Below, piece after piece: positions 13,301 through 25,190 of a stretch of DNA of 64,000 nucleotides. The DNA is from Eucalyptus grandis (taxonomy: Eukaryota; Streptophyta; Magnoliopsida; Myrtales; Myrtaceae): assembly GCF_016545825.1 (NCBI RefSeq), contig NC_052615.1:35551516-35615515 (forward strand). The letters are read 5' to 3'. The notes beneath the pieces were generated by a model that was not told the DNA's origin, searched no databases, and was given only the letters and a program-made list of their open reading frames with translations. Each line of letters begins with the position of its first letter. Position 1 is the stretch's first letter. A program made the translations under genes and the position numbers.

Positions 13301-14228
13301 AACTCAAAAGCAGAAGGAGATCATTGAAGACTTGAATAAAAAAATTGCAAATTACATGAGCATTGTAGATGGCAAGAACATAGAGCTGCTGAATCTTCAG
13401 ACTGCCTTGGTCAGTATTATGCGGAAATTGAAGAAAGGTAAATGGAATGCGGCATTATCATGAAAGCGATCAGGTTTTTGTGCTTCAGAAGGGTTCTTAT
13501 TCATAATATTGCTGTTTTATATCTTTTTTTCTACTTAGGAACGTTTAGCAAGAGATCTGGCTTTGGCAAGAGAAAGAATGTGCAAGATTCTCGGAGCTTT
13601 TGAATGTAATTTCTCTCTCCCTTTCATCATTAAGATTGATCTTACAGACAAACTTCTATTAATTTGCACAGCCTTTCTCATAACAGCAATCATGGTTTTT
13701 ATGCACTTGTTAGTTCTTATAAAGACTGCATGTTTGAAAGCCCAAAAGTACAGAAGTCTCTTCTTCGCATGATGTTCTTATTTTGATGTCCTTGCAGTTG
13801 TTGATAGGAAACAGTGAGATTTAATGAAAATTGATGTTCTCAATTAAAGTATATGTTACTTGGGTGACAAGTGTACTTTTTCTTATCGAGCAAGTTATAT
13901 GGGGAGCTCATACATATACTAAAAAATAAATTTCAAATGTTTGTGCTTGTTTTGCTGGGGTTTGTACTCGTACTTCATTAGTTTCTTATTTCCTAAAATG
14001 AGTCTACTGATTAGTCCACTTGTTACAGAATGCAAACAAGTTGGTGGAGGTGTCCGGAAGGGAGAAGGAAGAAATTTTGGACAAACTCTCTCAAGTTGAA
14101 AGAGGCGCTGATTGAAGGGAATAACAGAGTAGACAAACTTGGGGAAGATAATGCAAAATTGCGGCGTGCATGAGCAGAGCATGACCCAGCAATAGAATGT
14201 CCATGGATTCAGATTATCTAGTTGACAG
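7373..14228 (+). pseudogene. GC3/GC4: Golgin candidate 3/4-like coiled-coil gene, frame-broken and lacking its 3' end
   Basis: Twelve exons with AG/GT borders: 7373-7603, 8493-8593, 9237-9356, 10180-10342, 10505-10639, 10725-10789, 11307-11475, 11586-11670, 11799-11943, 13143-13437, 13539-13605, 14029-14228. The start MRSPLANWRESLEKIALAVH, an Asp run (about residues 24-29), the KALSVNYAALLKE block, ELADLLEEKN, IEELRETN, ELLNLQTAL and MSMDSDYLVDR match Arabidopsis golgin candidates 3 (GDAP1) and 4. In the family, a long coiled coil tethers Golgi membranes and a C-terminal GRAB domain binds ARF1; that domain is absent here (gap or truncation). About ten indels of 1-2 bases break the frame (near 8590, 10243, 10612, 11433, 11607, 11850, 13410, 13588, 14088, 14170, 14193). 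Most lie in short homopolymers, and restoring frame leaves no substitution-type stop that I can see. Either a recent pseudogene or poor consensus sequence. Family identity is confident; functional state is not. Confidence 0.75.
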
Positions 14229-14339
14229 GTTGGCTGGCTGTGATTATGCTGTTGAACTCTTTGTTTCTCTGATAGTTTACTCATTTCAAGTATCTGCGGC
14301 TGAAATTGGGACATTTCTTTGTTTAATTCTGCACACTAA

Positions 14340-14439
14340 NNNNNNNNNNNNNNNNNNNNNNNNNNNNNNNNNNNNNNNNNNNNNNNNNNNNNNNNNNNNN
14401 NNNNNNNNNNNNNNNNNNNNNNNNNNNNNNNNNNNNNNN
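14340..14439. other. Assembly gap of exactly 100 N
   Basis: A fixed-length run of 100 N is the usual placeholder for a scaffold gap of unknown true size. The golgin-like gene stops just before it and unrelated sequence follows, so the flanks need not be neighbours in the genome at the implied distance. Confidence 0.98.
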
Positions 14440-15960
14440 AAGAGAATGAAAGAAGGATGAAGAATGAACAAGAAACTCGGATTCCACTTCTCTCTCTGTG
14501 CATTCAAGGCTCAAATGTTCATCTCAGAATACGCTTCAATGGTTTGCTCTGTTTTTCTATTATATTACATGAACTCGACGAAGAAGAGCAAAAACAAACT
14601 AAAAAAGAAAGGAAAAAAACTGACTAAAAACAGAAAGGAGAACTGTTGTTTAATCTGTTAAGCAAGCTAAAACTGAATAACAGTTCTTCAGCAAAGGATC
14701 TTAACTCGGAGTTGAACGCGTGGAGCTTGAAAGTTTCATCACCGACTTCGTGGCTTTCCAAGTCTCCGTGGCTTTCAGTTGGCTGATCCTGAACATCATG
14801 CACGCATACATGGCTAGCAATGTTACTGACTTGCGTGCTTCACTTCCTCTGATCTTTGTCACAGCAGCAACACCTTCATTCTTTTCCTTCGTTGAAGCCG
14901 CAACAGATTGTGCAGAGTATGCTCGAGTAGGCTGTGCTCTGAGATTGTTAACATGTATAATCTTCTGATTCACTTGAATTCATCACAACAGGTACCTTTA
15001 TAGGCTGCCTTTGGTCGCCGGGTTTCGCATAGAATATGATAAGAAGAACGACCCTTCCGCATCAATCTTCGACGGATCATACGATCCAGTTGTTTAACAA
15101 TGTCCTATCCTTTGAGCGTTCGACGGATGCTTGAGCATGCTAATGCTAAGGCTATGCTGAATCGTATTTGCATGTTGTTAGCCGGCTGTTCGAGCAGGCA
15201 CTTCAGCAATGGTGACGGTGACTGCTATGCTGATCGTTTCCCTCATTTGGATTACAACTTCGGTCTTGTCCAGTTAAATGCAAGCCCAAATCAGGCACAT
15301 GCACAAGCGCAGCGGCTTGTTGACGATGGATATGATGACTGACAGTTGATCACTGGAATCGCCAAAAGAGAGTCCGAGTTTGTTAACATATTTAGCTAAC
15401 ACCTATTTCACTTTAAAATCAATGTATTGTAGACCAATTAATAGTTCATTTGTTTAGCGGAAGACATTTTATGAGAATTTATTTTCTGATTTTTGGCATT
15501 TAATTTACTTAGGAAAATGAGTTAATGGAAAATATTATTCTAGGAAAAGGTTTTCTTATCAAAACATAAATTAGGAAATGATTTTCTCTTTGAGAGAATC
15601 GGAAAATATTTTTTCAAATATGACTAGATATCAATACTTGAACCCAAAACTCTACGGCTAGGCCAAATTCCAACATTGATTTACGTGTCCGGTGTTGAGA
15701 CCATGTGCAACGCGCCCCATCACGCATCACCATGTCTCCCGAAGGTCGAGCTCGGGTCCATCGAGGTTTGGGCCTAGATGTTTGGACTAGGGCACTCTGC
15801 ACCAACACTTGATTCATTAAGGCCACACCCAAAACCTTAGTGCTCATACCCAATGCTTCGGCATCTAAACTTGGTTCCAGCAAAGGCCGTGCTCAGATCA
15901 TTAATGCTAGCTCTAGTCCCAACCCTTAGGCCCTAGGCGGCAAAGACCATGTCCTAAGCT
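14440..15960. other. Unrecognised DNA after the gap
   Basis: I do not recognise any gene. Two opposed open frames overlap at 14701-14973 (minus, 90 codons) and 14720-14968 (plus, 82 codons); 15100-15342 holds another of 80 codons on plus. Composition is more balanced (about 45-50% GC) than the surrounding AT-rich DNA, which could mean decayed coding sequence, but no domain or splice pattern is visible. 15640-15900 is GC-rich repeat-like DNA. Confidence 0.35.
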
Positions 15961-15984
15961 CTCAAGCTCTTGTCCTTGGTAATG

Positions 15985-16500
15985 AAACATTTGTTCTTAT
16001 AAATATAAATACATATTAAAACAAATTGACTTTTTAATCATTCTTATATCTTAAAAAAATCATTTTTAATCAATTTAATATTTTTCTCTTCTTTCCTTTT
16101 CTTTCTTTCCTTTCTCCTTCTTCCTCTACTAGCGACATGAACCAGTAGCCTCCACCATAGCCACAGCCCTCGAACTTAAGGCTCGGTTGAGGTTGGCTAG
16201 CTCCCAGTTCGGGTGAGCTCGTGCTCACCCAAGGCCAACGTCCCCTGAGGCTCATTGGAGATTCAGGCAAGCTCGGTCGAGGGAGCAAGAGGCTTGTGGC
16301 TCGCCCAATCCTAGCGAGGCTCGGGTTCAAGCACTTTTGTGTGGCCATCGTTGAGGTCTCAACGGCAGGTTAGGGAGAAGGAAAAGAAAATGAATAAAAG
16401 AATAAAAATAAAATTAATTTAAATATTATAATTTTTTTTTTTTAATTGAGATAAAGTATGTAATTAAAATCATATTCCAATTGAAATCCAAATATAAAAA
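15985..16500. repeat. Inverted-repeat element with GC-rich core
   Basis: AT-rich arms (about 15985-16095 and 16385-16500) are loosely complementary (CTTTTCTTTC-type against GAAAAGAAAA-type). They flank a GC-rich core with CGGTTGAGG, GAGCTCGTG and GAGGCTCG phrases. The same arm-core-arm plan is seen at 27239-27916, and halves of it at 36600-36965 and 48680-49120. Confidence 0.4.
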
Positions 16501-16711
16501 AATGTTAGCGGTCACATATCATCAATTAAAGGAAAGATTAACCCCTTTTAAGAATGTATTTTTCTTTATCGTAAGTTTCCCTTCAAATAAATCTACCTTA
16601 ATATATAGTAAACTATTCTACAATATATAAATTTCCTCACGAGATTTTTTTTTAAGTTAGAGGTTCGTATTTTGAAGTCAGAGAGTTGAACAATCACTTG
16701 GTGCCGTCAAA

Positions 16712-16801
16712 GAGTCGTCGTCCAAGTTTGACCGCAAGATAAGTGGACCCCTTCAGGAGTCGTCATCCAAGTTTGACCGCACGATAAGTGGACCCCTTCA
16801 G
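16712..16801. repeat. Two tandem 45-bp repeats
   Basis: Copies 16712-16756 and 16757-16801 begin GAGTCGTC and end GTGGACCCCTTCAG; they differ at only two positions. The flanks are not repeated. Confidence 0.9.
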
Positions 16802-19259
16802 AGGCCATCCAGCAGCGGACGTCTCGTCCGTGATTTGTACGGAGAATACTACTTCTTGGTCAGGCGTTTTCTTCGTGGAGATGGAAGCGTTTCAAGCCGC
16901 GAGGTAATTCACAATAATTGATCTATCGAGTAATTATGTGAAGTTTAAACACCGTATGTTTTTCGGGAAATATAAGACAAAAATTTTAGCGTGTGAGTAA
17001 TGGGTATCTTTTACAATTATCCGATTGATTAAGAAATTATTATATTTACCTTTCAGAATATAGATGATTACATTCAAATAATCTATATAAATTATGATGT
17101 TTTTTACTATTTTCGTATGATTTCTTTGGTTATCCATTCTCTTGGGTTGATTTATTGTTTCTTATCAATGACTTCAATCAACTAACTATTAAGTTAACAA
17201 TTGGTTGGCCATTTTTTTTGCCTTCTTTACCATCTTTTTACAATTAATTTACCGATTAGTTTTGCGCTGCTCTTTTGACTCTCTCTCTCTCTGTATTATC
17301 AATTTCCCTTCTCCCTAATAAAAACGTTTTTCTTTTGTTATTACTTTTACTTTCTTTTTTACCAGAACCTTAAATTAACAATTATCACATAAAAATTATC
17401 AATCTTTATCAAGTGACTTGCCAATTTTTCTCCCGATTAAGTGAATCGGAACTAAAGGTTGGTAAACTAAAAAAAAGAATTCAATGAATAATTAACTCAA
17501 ATGAGAGACAACAGCTCAAAACCTTGATAAACGTTAGAAAAAAAAAAGTCCCGTGCCATTTTTTTTCGTTTTTTTGCCAACGATTTTTTACACTTGCCAA
17601 CGCCTATTGAAATCGGTATTTTTAGGCAATGAACAACGAAAATTTGCTCCATTCCATCCTCGAAAGATTGGCCGAGCAATCTGACAATAGGCATCAAACA
17701 TCGAATCATGCCAATGGGACTTTCCAAGGCGGCCTCGTAGCAGTCCAGCGTCGACACACACCGACCCAAAATCCAAAGGCAAAAGGGCCCAAAGTCAGGC
17801 CGTTCTAAGAGGGATCCAACACGCTGGCCTTGGGACATCATTCTCTCCTCAAGTCAAGTATCAACTTGTGCATTTATGGGCCAGGAACGGCCCGTGCAAC
17901 CCTCATGAGCCGAGAACACAAGCCCAGCCTTTTGTCTCTAGATTGTTCCTAAAAATAGTGCGACAAACCACATCCTCACACCAGAATGTAATATGCCTAA
18001 TTTGCTCAGGCATCCGATCCTCGAGTGAGCTATACACTTCCACTTCAGGAGAGCCAGATCACCCGCGGAGAGCCAGCCCCACTTTCAGAGATCATCTTAA
18101 ACGATATTTGTTTTACTCCAAGACTTCTATCACAATTCACAAATACCCTAACGCCACTCTCACAAACCAATCCTATCATCCTCTTTGCATTAGGAGTGAG
18201 TGGTATCAAGGTCGATCAGGGTACCACTTGGAACTTATGATGTTGAGATTGATTCTGCGGTTTTTTTGAATTTGGAACATTGCAAAATCTGGACAAAGGA
18301 AACACAATCGATTTCTTTATTTTTGTTTCATTTTTTTTTCTGTTAAGTAAAATGAAAGTGAACGCAATAATGAAAATCCATATTTATCAATAGTAATAAA
18401 TCATAAAAAAGATGAAACGTGAAATAATATAAACAATAAAAAGTTCAAAACACGTAACATAAAAGGTTCTCGATTCCTTATTCTCAATCTAGTTTTCAAT
18501 TCCCAATTTGGTTCTTATCCAGGAATCGGAGACTAAGCCACAAGTCTAGTTCCACTTTTTGGGAATCGAAAATCGGAACAGGTACAAATGTGGGAGCTTG
18601 GAATCGGGCGATTCTTATGAATGTTTCAATTTGGTTCCCGGTTCTACACTAGATCCACGTTCACTCTTACTCTGCAGCATCACTCATTCTTCACTCCGAT
18701 GTCACGAGCTCCAAATTTCAGCTCAAAATGGTACCCGGGCGAATATGATCCGTCACATGGTACCGGAGCTAATTTACTCACACCTCACTCTCAAAAGCAC
18801 GCAATGAGCTTCTTCTCTACGCGTGATGCGTAAACAAATCACCTAAGCGGTGGATGGACGATGAAAGTCTACTGGAGGAAAGACCAACGCAGAGCTTGTT
18901 TTACTTAATCAGATCCCTCTTGGGCTGCCTAAATTTGGTTGATTAGCGAGTGGGAGTAGTGGTCTCCTCGACTAGGCCACGAGAGGAGATCTAGTGCAAG
19001 ATCTCGGGGGTCCAACGAACAAGTCCTCTCCTGCAATGATCAAAGTTTTTCCGTTAGGCAGTATCGACAATCAATCAAATCAAGAACGTCATAAGTGGGC
19101 ATCTCATCTCTCTCTCTCTCTCTCTCTCAGACGCAGACACGCACGTTTACCTGACGTATCAACTCTTTCTCTCTCTCTCTCGCTCTCACGGACGCGCGCA
19201 CACGATTGCCTGATGTATCAAGAGAATTGATACAACGCCATTATCTAATATTTCGGGAT
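16802..19259. other. No recognised gene
   Basis: Mostly AT-rich with short open frames on both strands (for example 17841-17497 minus, 114 codons; 17868-18269 plus, 133 codons) that show no known domain. 18440-18620 has a foldback look, with 'gattccttattctcaat' and 'gggaatcgaaaatcgg' phrases. CT/GA microsatellites lie at 19104-19190. Confidence 0.35.
19104..19190. repeat. Two (CT)n microsatellite tracts
   Basis: Runs of TC/CT at about 19104-19128 and 19165-19185, separated by related sequence (both followed by a CACGCAC/GACGCGCGCAC-like stretch and CCTGA(C/T)GTATCAA), so the pair may itself be a short duplication. Confidence 0.85.
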
Positions 19260-19735
19260 GCACCCACTCTTTAGAGTTATCTCCCAAAAGATTATCAAAA
19301 AAAATTTAAACTTATTATACTTTTATTAATTAAATCCTAAACACTTTTAAATTATACTAATTGAGTCCTTTAGTCAATCTAGGCTGAGTCAATGATGTCA
19401 ACGTCAGCCAATTTTATGTAGTACGATACCAACCGATGAAGCTACGATATTTTTTTTTAAAATAATTTTTAGTTTTTGATGATTTTTCTTTTCTTTACCC
19501 TCTTTTTTTGGTTTGTACTAGGGCGACTCCATTAGTACTTGCAAAAGCGTTGTAGCTCTTGCTGGCTACTAGGCAAAGGGCATTGCGCCCCCTCACCCAA
19601 ATATTCGACATAAATTGACCGAATTGATTCGATTGATAAAACGAGAAACGCTTATAACTAAATTGACATAATTAAAATGTTTAGAATTGAATTGATACAA
19701 ACACAATATTTTGGAATTTTTTTATACAATATTTT
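19260..19735. repeat. Probable degraded inverted-repeat element
   Basis: The arms carry 'ttaattaaatcctaaacac' on the left and 'aaattgacataattaaaatg' on the right, the phrase set typical of the Mutator-like inverted-repeat elements at 27239-27916, with a TTTTTCTTTTC-bearing centre. Ends and target duplication not resolved. Confidence 0.35.
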
Positions 19736-19740
19736 CCTCG

Positions 19741-20115
19741 CTAATAAATTGAAAGTCAAAGTGCAATTAAAGCAATCTACGTTTCAATGAAAGATGGCTA
19801 ATGTGGCAGCTCGGGATGAGAAGAAGTTGGAATTTGATGGTTCCTTTCGACCCTCGCAACGTTTTCCTAATAAATTGAAAGTCAAAGCGCAATTAAAGCA
19901 ATCTACGTTTCAATGAAAGATGGCCAATATGGCAGCTCGGATGAAGAAGTTGGAATTTGATGGTTCCTTTCGACCCTCGCAACGTTTTCCTAATAAATTG
20001 AAAGTCAAAAGCGCAATTAAAGCAATCTACGTTTCAATGAAAGATGGCTGATATGGCAGCTCGGGATGAGAAGAAGTTGGAATTTGATGGTTCCTTTCGA
20101 CCCTCGCAACGTTTT
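19741..20115. repeat. Three tandem copies of a 123-126 bp unit
   Basis: Copies start at 19741, 19867 and 19990, each with CTAATAAATTGAAAGTCAA and ending CGACCCTCGCAACGTTTT. Differences are a few substitutions and small indels ('gggatgagaag' against 'ggatgaag'). A partial fourth tail ('gatagttcctttcgg') follows at about 20143. The high identity implies a recent expansion. No coding frame runs through all copies. Confidence 0.92.
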
Positions 20116-23100
20116 GCACGTGTAGTTTAGGAGCGCAGGTTCACACGGAATTTGATAGTTCCTTTCGGCTTTATGCTAACTTGGGCCAGAGGGGGCCTGG
20201 TGCTAGCTTTTTCGCTATTGAAATGATCTTAAATTGTACCAAAGCAAGTTGATGACAGCGATCATGATGGCACGGCAGTTCCGCCATGGTCATTGAGGAC
20301 ATGCCCTCCTATGTTCGTGTGCCGCATGGACATGTGATAATTAGCTTCAATGGATTATTTTATTCCATCTCATAGAAAGAAAAATTTAAATCGAAATACT
20401 TAGTATTAATAGCATGTCGATATATTTATACAAAAATTTTACCCTGAGCACGCGCAATAGAGCCGTAAACAATCAAGTGAAATTCAATGCACGAAATAAT
20501 CTAATCTAGGAATAATATTATTGTAGTAAAGGTCGTAATGTTAAAGGAATCATTATAGCAGGATCTAGGGGGAGGTTGTGAGCATCTATCTCGTAAAATT
20601 AATTTTAGACAAGATGAAAAGACGTGTATGATGGAATCGTAAGCATAGAATATGATCTTGATTGAATGCATCTGTTTGTCTCATAGTCTATGCGGATGCT
20701 GAGAAGAAATATATTTTATGGCAGATCACGTGCATGCAAGGGAAGAATCAAACACTCCCTATTGATCCCAACTTTTCTCAAATATCCTTCGAGGTGTGCT
20801 GCCGTCTTGACATGCACGTGAATCTGCACACAAAAACAGATGAGCGCAAGAAAATCAATAAGTTCAGTACCGTCAGCCTTCAGGTCCGCCGGTCTCTTGT
20901 TCCACCATGCGGGCTCGCCAATAATTCCATCGAAAACCTAGCTCGAAAACTCGTTCTGAACTCCTACTGTTTCAAGAACTCCTCAATGGCACCGATTGGA
21001 TTCACAATTTTCTTACGTCTCCTTTATCAAATTTGATATTAGCCAAGCAACTTTGCATTCGAGGTTTATTTTTCTGTTCGCATGACTTAGTTTGGGAGAA
21101 ATTGATTTTCCGCAACAAAACTGGCCTTGACCCTGGCAGCAAGAAATGGGCGTGTGATCGTTCTTGGCCGTCCAAAAGTGCTTTCATCATTGACGATAAG
21201 ATGGTGGGTCAATTAGAAAATGGTGGTACACTTTCAGGTCGAGAAACCTGTCACTTTCGGGGTATTTTGAGAGAAGGCGCTCAAATAAGGAGACTTTGGA
21301 ACTTAACATACTTATAAAATAAATTATAATAACGTATTCAAGTGATGCAAACGCGGATTTAACACAAAATAATTTTTTTCTCATGCACGAATCTCTTCGG
21401 TTCTTTGCCAAGAATAAAATTAAGTAACCACCAAAATTTTACTGACCAAAAAAAAAAAAAAACCACCAAAATTTTGTATTTTCTACAAAGAAGCACGTTA
21501 TCGAGGCGGGCACTTGGAGGAATCATTTAAGGTAGTTGCACGGTTGCAGCTAGAAATTAGTTTATTGAATAGTCAACGGAAGTTTTGTAATGGTTAGTTG
21601 CCTTGCCATTACTCAAGCAAAGGCTTCTAAATACGAACTAATACATCAATGCCGCCCATATGAATTAGACATGACTGGAAATAAGTTATGGTCTATCTAT
21701 GCAAGGACTAAAAAGTTTTAGCTTTGATTTATGCCGATGAAGGAGAGAAAAAAAGTACTTGAAATTTGAATTCCGAAAATTTATGAAGAGAAATCAAGAT
21801 ACAAGATTTATCCTAGTTCACCATTAAATAAGAACTAATTCTAGTAGAGGTTCCGTGATAAGTGGCAACTCCCACCCTTCTGTTACATGCCTCAATTATA
21901 AAATGAAGAGATTATATATAGGTAGTCGTAACTATTTATGAGTTGTAATCAAACTATTGATAAGATATGGATTTATACTATAAAAGCCCTCTAATGACCA
22001 AGAGCACAGCCCTCCCTAGCCCCGGCCTGGCCAGCCCTGAATCCCCCTCCCTCAAGTTCATTGGAGAATGGGACCTCCCTCTACCTTCAAGTCAATGGGA
22101 AGTATGAAGCATATTCCAACATCTCATGTTAATTAAGAATTGAATTGTGAGCCAAACCAAATCGATACGTGAAAAACAAATATAGGTCACCCGAAGACCT
22201 AGTCCTTCGACAAATCCCAAGGAGAAGTGGACCGAGCATTCATGAACAATACGGGATAAGGGCCTCGTAAAATTAATATTTTCTGGAAGTAACTTTGCGG
22301 CATCAAAGTCATGATAATGATCCGAAACTCCACCCATGGAGTGTGAAGGCCCATCAACTGAAAACGACCGATGAACCTCCCTCTTTCTTCCCATCATCCT
22401 GCCATCATCGTGTCATCATCGACGGCATGATGGCCTTCTAGATCGTTGCATACAATTCCACGAACCGTATTCAACATCTGAACTTTCTTCTCTTTTTTCT
22501 TTAATCCCCGGGAACAATCCCAAGCTGCGACGGCACCTGCGGGGTCGGATTTTCTGTTCGGGACGGAAACGACGACCTGATATAATATTCGTATTTCCGC
22601 TTCGTTGAAGGCGTGAAGGCACGTTTCGATGAAGATGGGAAAATCGAATACGGCCTTTTCATGGGTGGTTGTGGGAATGGACAGTTGATATGTATAAAAT
22701 TCAGAGAAGGAACAAGTCCAACTCTTGGGGACGCCCTAATTTTCAATCGCCCGGAAAGCATGGTGGAAACGCGATCACCTTCATTGGAGGGAGAAAGGGA
22801 AAAAAGAAAATAGGAAAGGAAAGGAAAGGAAAGGAAATAAAAATTAAAAAAATTAGAAAATGAAAAAATTGCAAAAGTTGTTTACATCTATCACGTTGGA
22901 CAATTTTTATCAAAATTGATCGGATGAATTAGCTTGATAAATAATTAAAAAATTTATGACTAAATTGCCAAATTATCAAAAAATTTAGGACTAAATTTGT
23001 ATAATTGAATGATTTAGAATTAAATTGAAAAGTTGTCATAATGTTTCTGACTAAATTAGTACAATTGAAATATTCAATTTGAATTTGCTGTCGTATAATA

Positions 23101-23187
23101 AGTTTAGAACTTTTAAACAATTTCCTTATTATCGGGGTGTGTGTGTTTTTTTGGGGGGGAGGGGCGGGGAGGAGGGGTAGAAGATAA
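20116..23187. other. No recognised gene
   Basis: Open frames at 20662-21036 (plus, 124 codons), 22397-22092 (minus, 101 codons) and 22761-22501 (minus, 86 codons) have no domain that I recognise. The plus-strand reading through 22580-22790 (YGLFMGGCGNGQ...) and the minus frame at 22397 (DHYHDFDAAKLLP) look more protein-like than their surroundings but are isolated. 22800-23090 is AT-rich with 'ttaggactaaatt' phrases, an arm of the inverted-repeat element family. Confidence 0.35.
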
Positions 23188-23390
23188 ATTCTGCACCAAT
23201 TCATTCAATATAAGAAACTTCCAATCAAGTTGGAAGTTGTGCCATTAATCTTGCGGTTTTGACTAATCCTCACTATTGGGGGAGGGGGAAGAAGATAAAT
23301 TCTACACCAATTCAATCAATATAAGAAACTTCGAATCAAGTTGGAAGTTGTGCCATTAATCTTGTGGTTTTGACTAATCCTCACTAATAG
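23188..23390. repeat. Short tandem duplication, about 110-bp unit
   Basis: The phrase 'caccaattcaNtcaatataa' followed by AGAAACTTC and AATCAAGTTGGAAGTTGTGCC occurs at about 23194 and again at about 23303, each followed by a TTGACTAATCCTCACTA end. The second copy leads into the long duplication unit A. Confidence 0.85.
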
Positions 23391-25190
23391 ATGCAAATCA
23401 CCTAGTCCTTGTATGTTGTGTGAGGCTACGTTCATAAGGTGCCGGATGTGGCTCTTAAGGTTGATATGAGTGTGTGACATCGCGATGATCTATCATATTA
23501 AAACCAAGCATTTTATCGTCTGTCAAACTTTTGGGAGTTTGATGGTGATTATCGAGATATATCCATTTATTTTTGAGAATTTTTAAATTCAATTTTTCCA
23601 TCCATAAAGAAAATATTTAATAAAAATTGAGAGTAATTACAAAAGAAATTCGAAGAGCGGTTGACCAAAATATAAACAACCTCAATTCGCTTTATATAAT
23701 TGATAAAATACAAGATAATTGAATTTCTCTTTTTCTTTTATGGTCATGAGATGATTGCATTTTTTAATAGGGAATAAAATTAAGTCAACTCAGCATCAAT
23801 CCGAAGAATGCTCCAAGGATATAGTAAATAGTGAGTACTTTGGGAGGCGGCGCGGAAAAAAACATATGATTATGATTAACTAATCACATCACCTAATTTA
23901 TGTCATGATCAAGAGGTGGAGCATTTCAGGCCGGCGCTCTTTCATTCACACCATGGATTAAAAAGAATGTGAACGCACTTAGTAGCTTATAATTTTTGTT
24001 TGAAGTCCTAAATTCAATACAATAATAGCAAAAAGCTGATAAATACTACAAAAATCTGTAATTTAGACTTTTCTTTTAGGGTTAATATCCTGAAAAATCC
24101 CAAACCGGTACACTTGTGATAAATTTACCCCAAACTATTTTTTTAACCACCCAAACCCCCAAACTAGTATACTTTTTTGACAAATTTACATAAACTGGTA
24201 CATTTGTGACAAATTTACCCAATGTTAATTTTCGTTAAATTTTACCATTAAATTATTAAGTAAAATAACACGTGACAATTGACTTATATACTAATTTGAG
24301 ATTTTACGCTTTGTTTGTCACAATTTACAATTTTTTGATTTTTGTAGTATTAATCCAATTTAGCGAAGGGTATATTTGTTACAAATTTATCAGTTTGGGG
24401 TTTTTGCGGTCGAATAAATTAGTTTTGGGTAAATTTATTATAAATGTACAAGTTTATGGTTTTTTATGATCAGTCGGGATAAATTTGTCACGGGTTTTTA
24501 GGTTTGGGGTTTTTCATGGTCAAAAAAATAATTTGGAATAAATTTGTGAGATGTACCGGTTTGAAGTTTTCGGGGTATTAACTCTTTCTTTTATGTCACA
24601 AAAAACCCTAAACTTACTCTTGATAACACAAATACCCTAAACTTTTGTTCGTGTCATGAAAAAATCTAAACTTATACATGTATGACACAAATACCATTTA
24701 TGGTTTATTTATCACACTAATATAAGTTTGGGATTTTTATGACATAAATAAAATTTTGGATATCCGTATTACAATGAGCAAGTTTAGGATTTTAAGTAAT
24801 ATAAAAAAAGTTCGGGTTATTTATATCACGGTATGCATAATTTGGGAATTTTTATAATATTAACCCCAATGCAGAATCAATCCTCATCATTATGGCCATG
24901 ATGTATTAAGCCTTAACATTTCCATTTCAATCAACTAAAAAGGTGTTTAATGTTTTGGCCATTGGTTAACCTAAAATCTAAACTCGATTAGTTAAACTTT
25001 CCACCTTTGGAAAATGTGCAATCAAATCCTAATTAGTTCTTTCCTCACGCAGTTTGAACGCAATTCTCCTCAATCTTCCCCCATTTCCCTTGTGACCATA
25101 TGAGAATGTGACTTGCTCTCTCGACAAAGAGACTTTGAGGGTTGCACCTTAATTTTTGTTTTGCATGCGTTGATTACATGGTTTAAAGTT
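23298..25190. repeat. Direct duplication, unit A (about 1.9 kb)
   Basis: Unit A and unit B (25191-26595) are collinear: both start ACACCAATTCAATCAAT, share CCTTGTATGT(T/C)GTGTGAGGC and the AAGAGGTGGAGCAT(T/C)T block, and end with a block reading GTGACTTGCTCTCT, GAGACTTTGAGG, GCATGCGTTGA/CACATGCGTTGA, ACATG. Unit A is longer mainly because it contains the 506-bp MITE at 24079-24584. No gene is evident in either. Confidence 0.85.
24079..24584. mobile_element. Mutator-like MITE (506 bp) with 9-bp target duplication
   Basis: The terminal inverted repeats begin GGGTTAATATCCTG and, at the other end in reverse complement, GAGTTAATACCCCG; both run on to AAACCGGTACA. It is flanked by TTTCTTTTA on both sides (24070-24078 and 24585-24593). 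The empty site TTTCTTTTA occurs once at 25970-25978 in duplication unit B. A 9-bp duplication is the Mutator-superfamily signature. It has no transposase, so it is non-autonomous. Confidence 0.85.

Noticed and set aside
14701..14973. Opposed open frames of 82 and 90 codons after the gap as a real gene
   Set aside because: No domain, splice pattern or homologous phrase recognised. Overlapping opposite frames of this length are expected by chance in balanced-composition DNA.
17830..18240. Possible plus-strand LTR with a TGGTATCAAGG primer-binding site at 18201
   Set aside because: Only 8 bases fit the tRNA-Met site. No clear LTR end (CA just before it), no second LTR and no gag/pol were found downstream.
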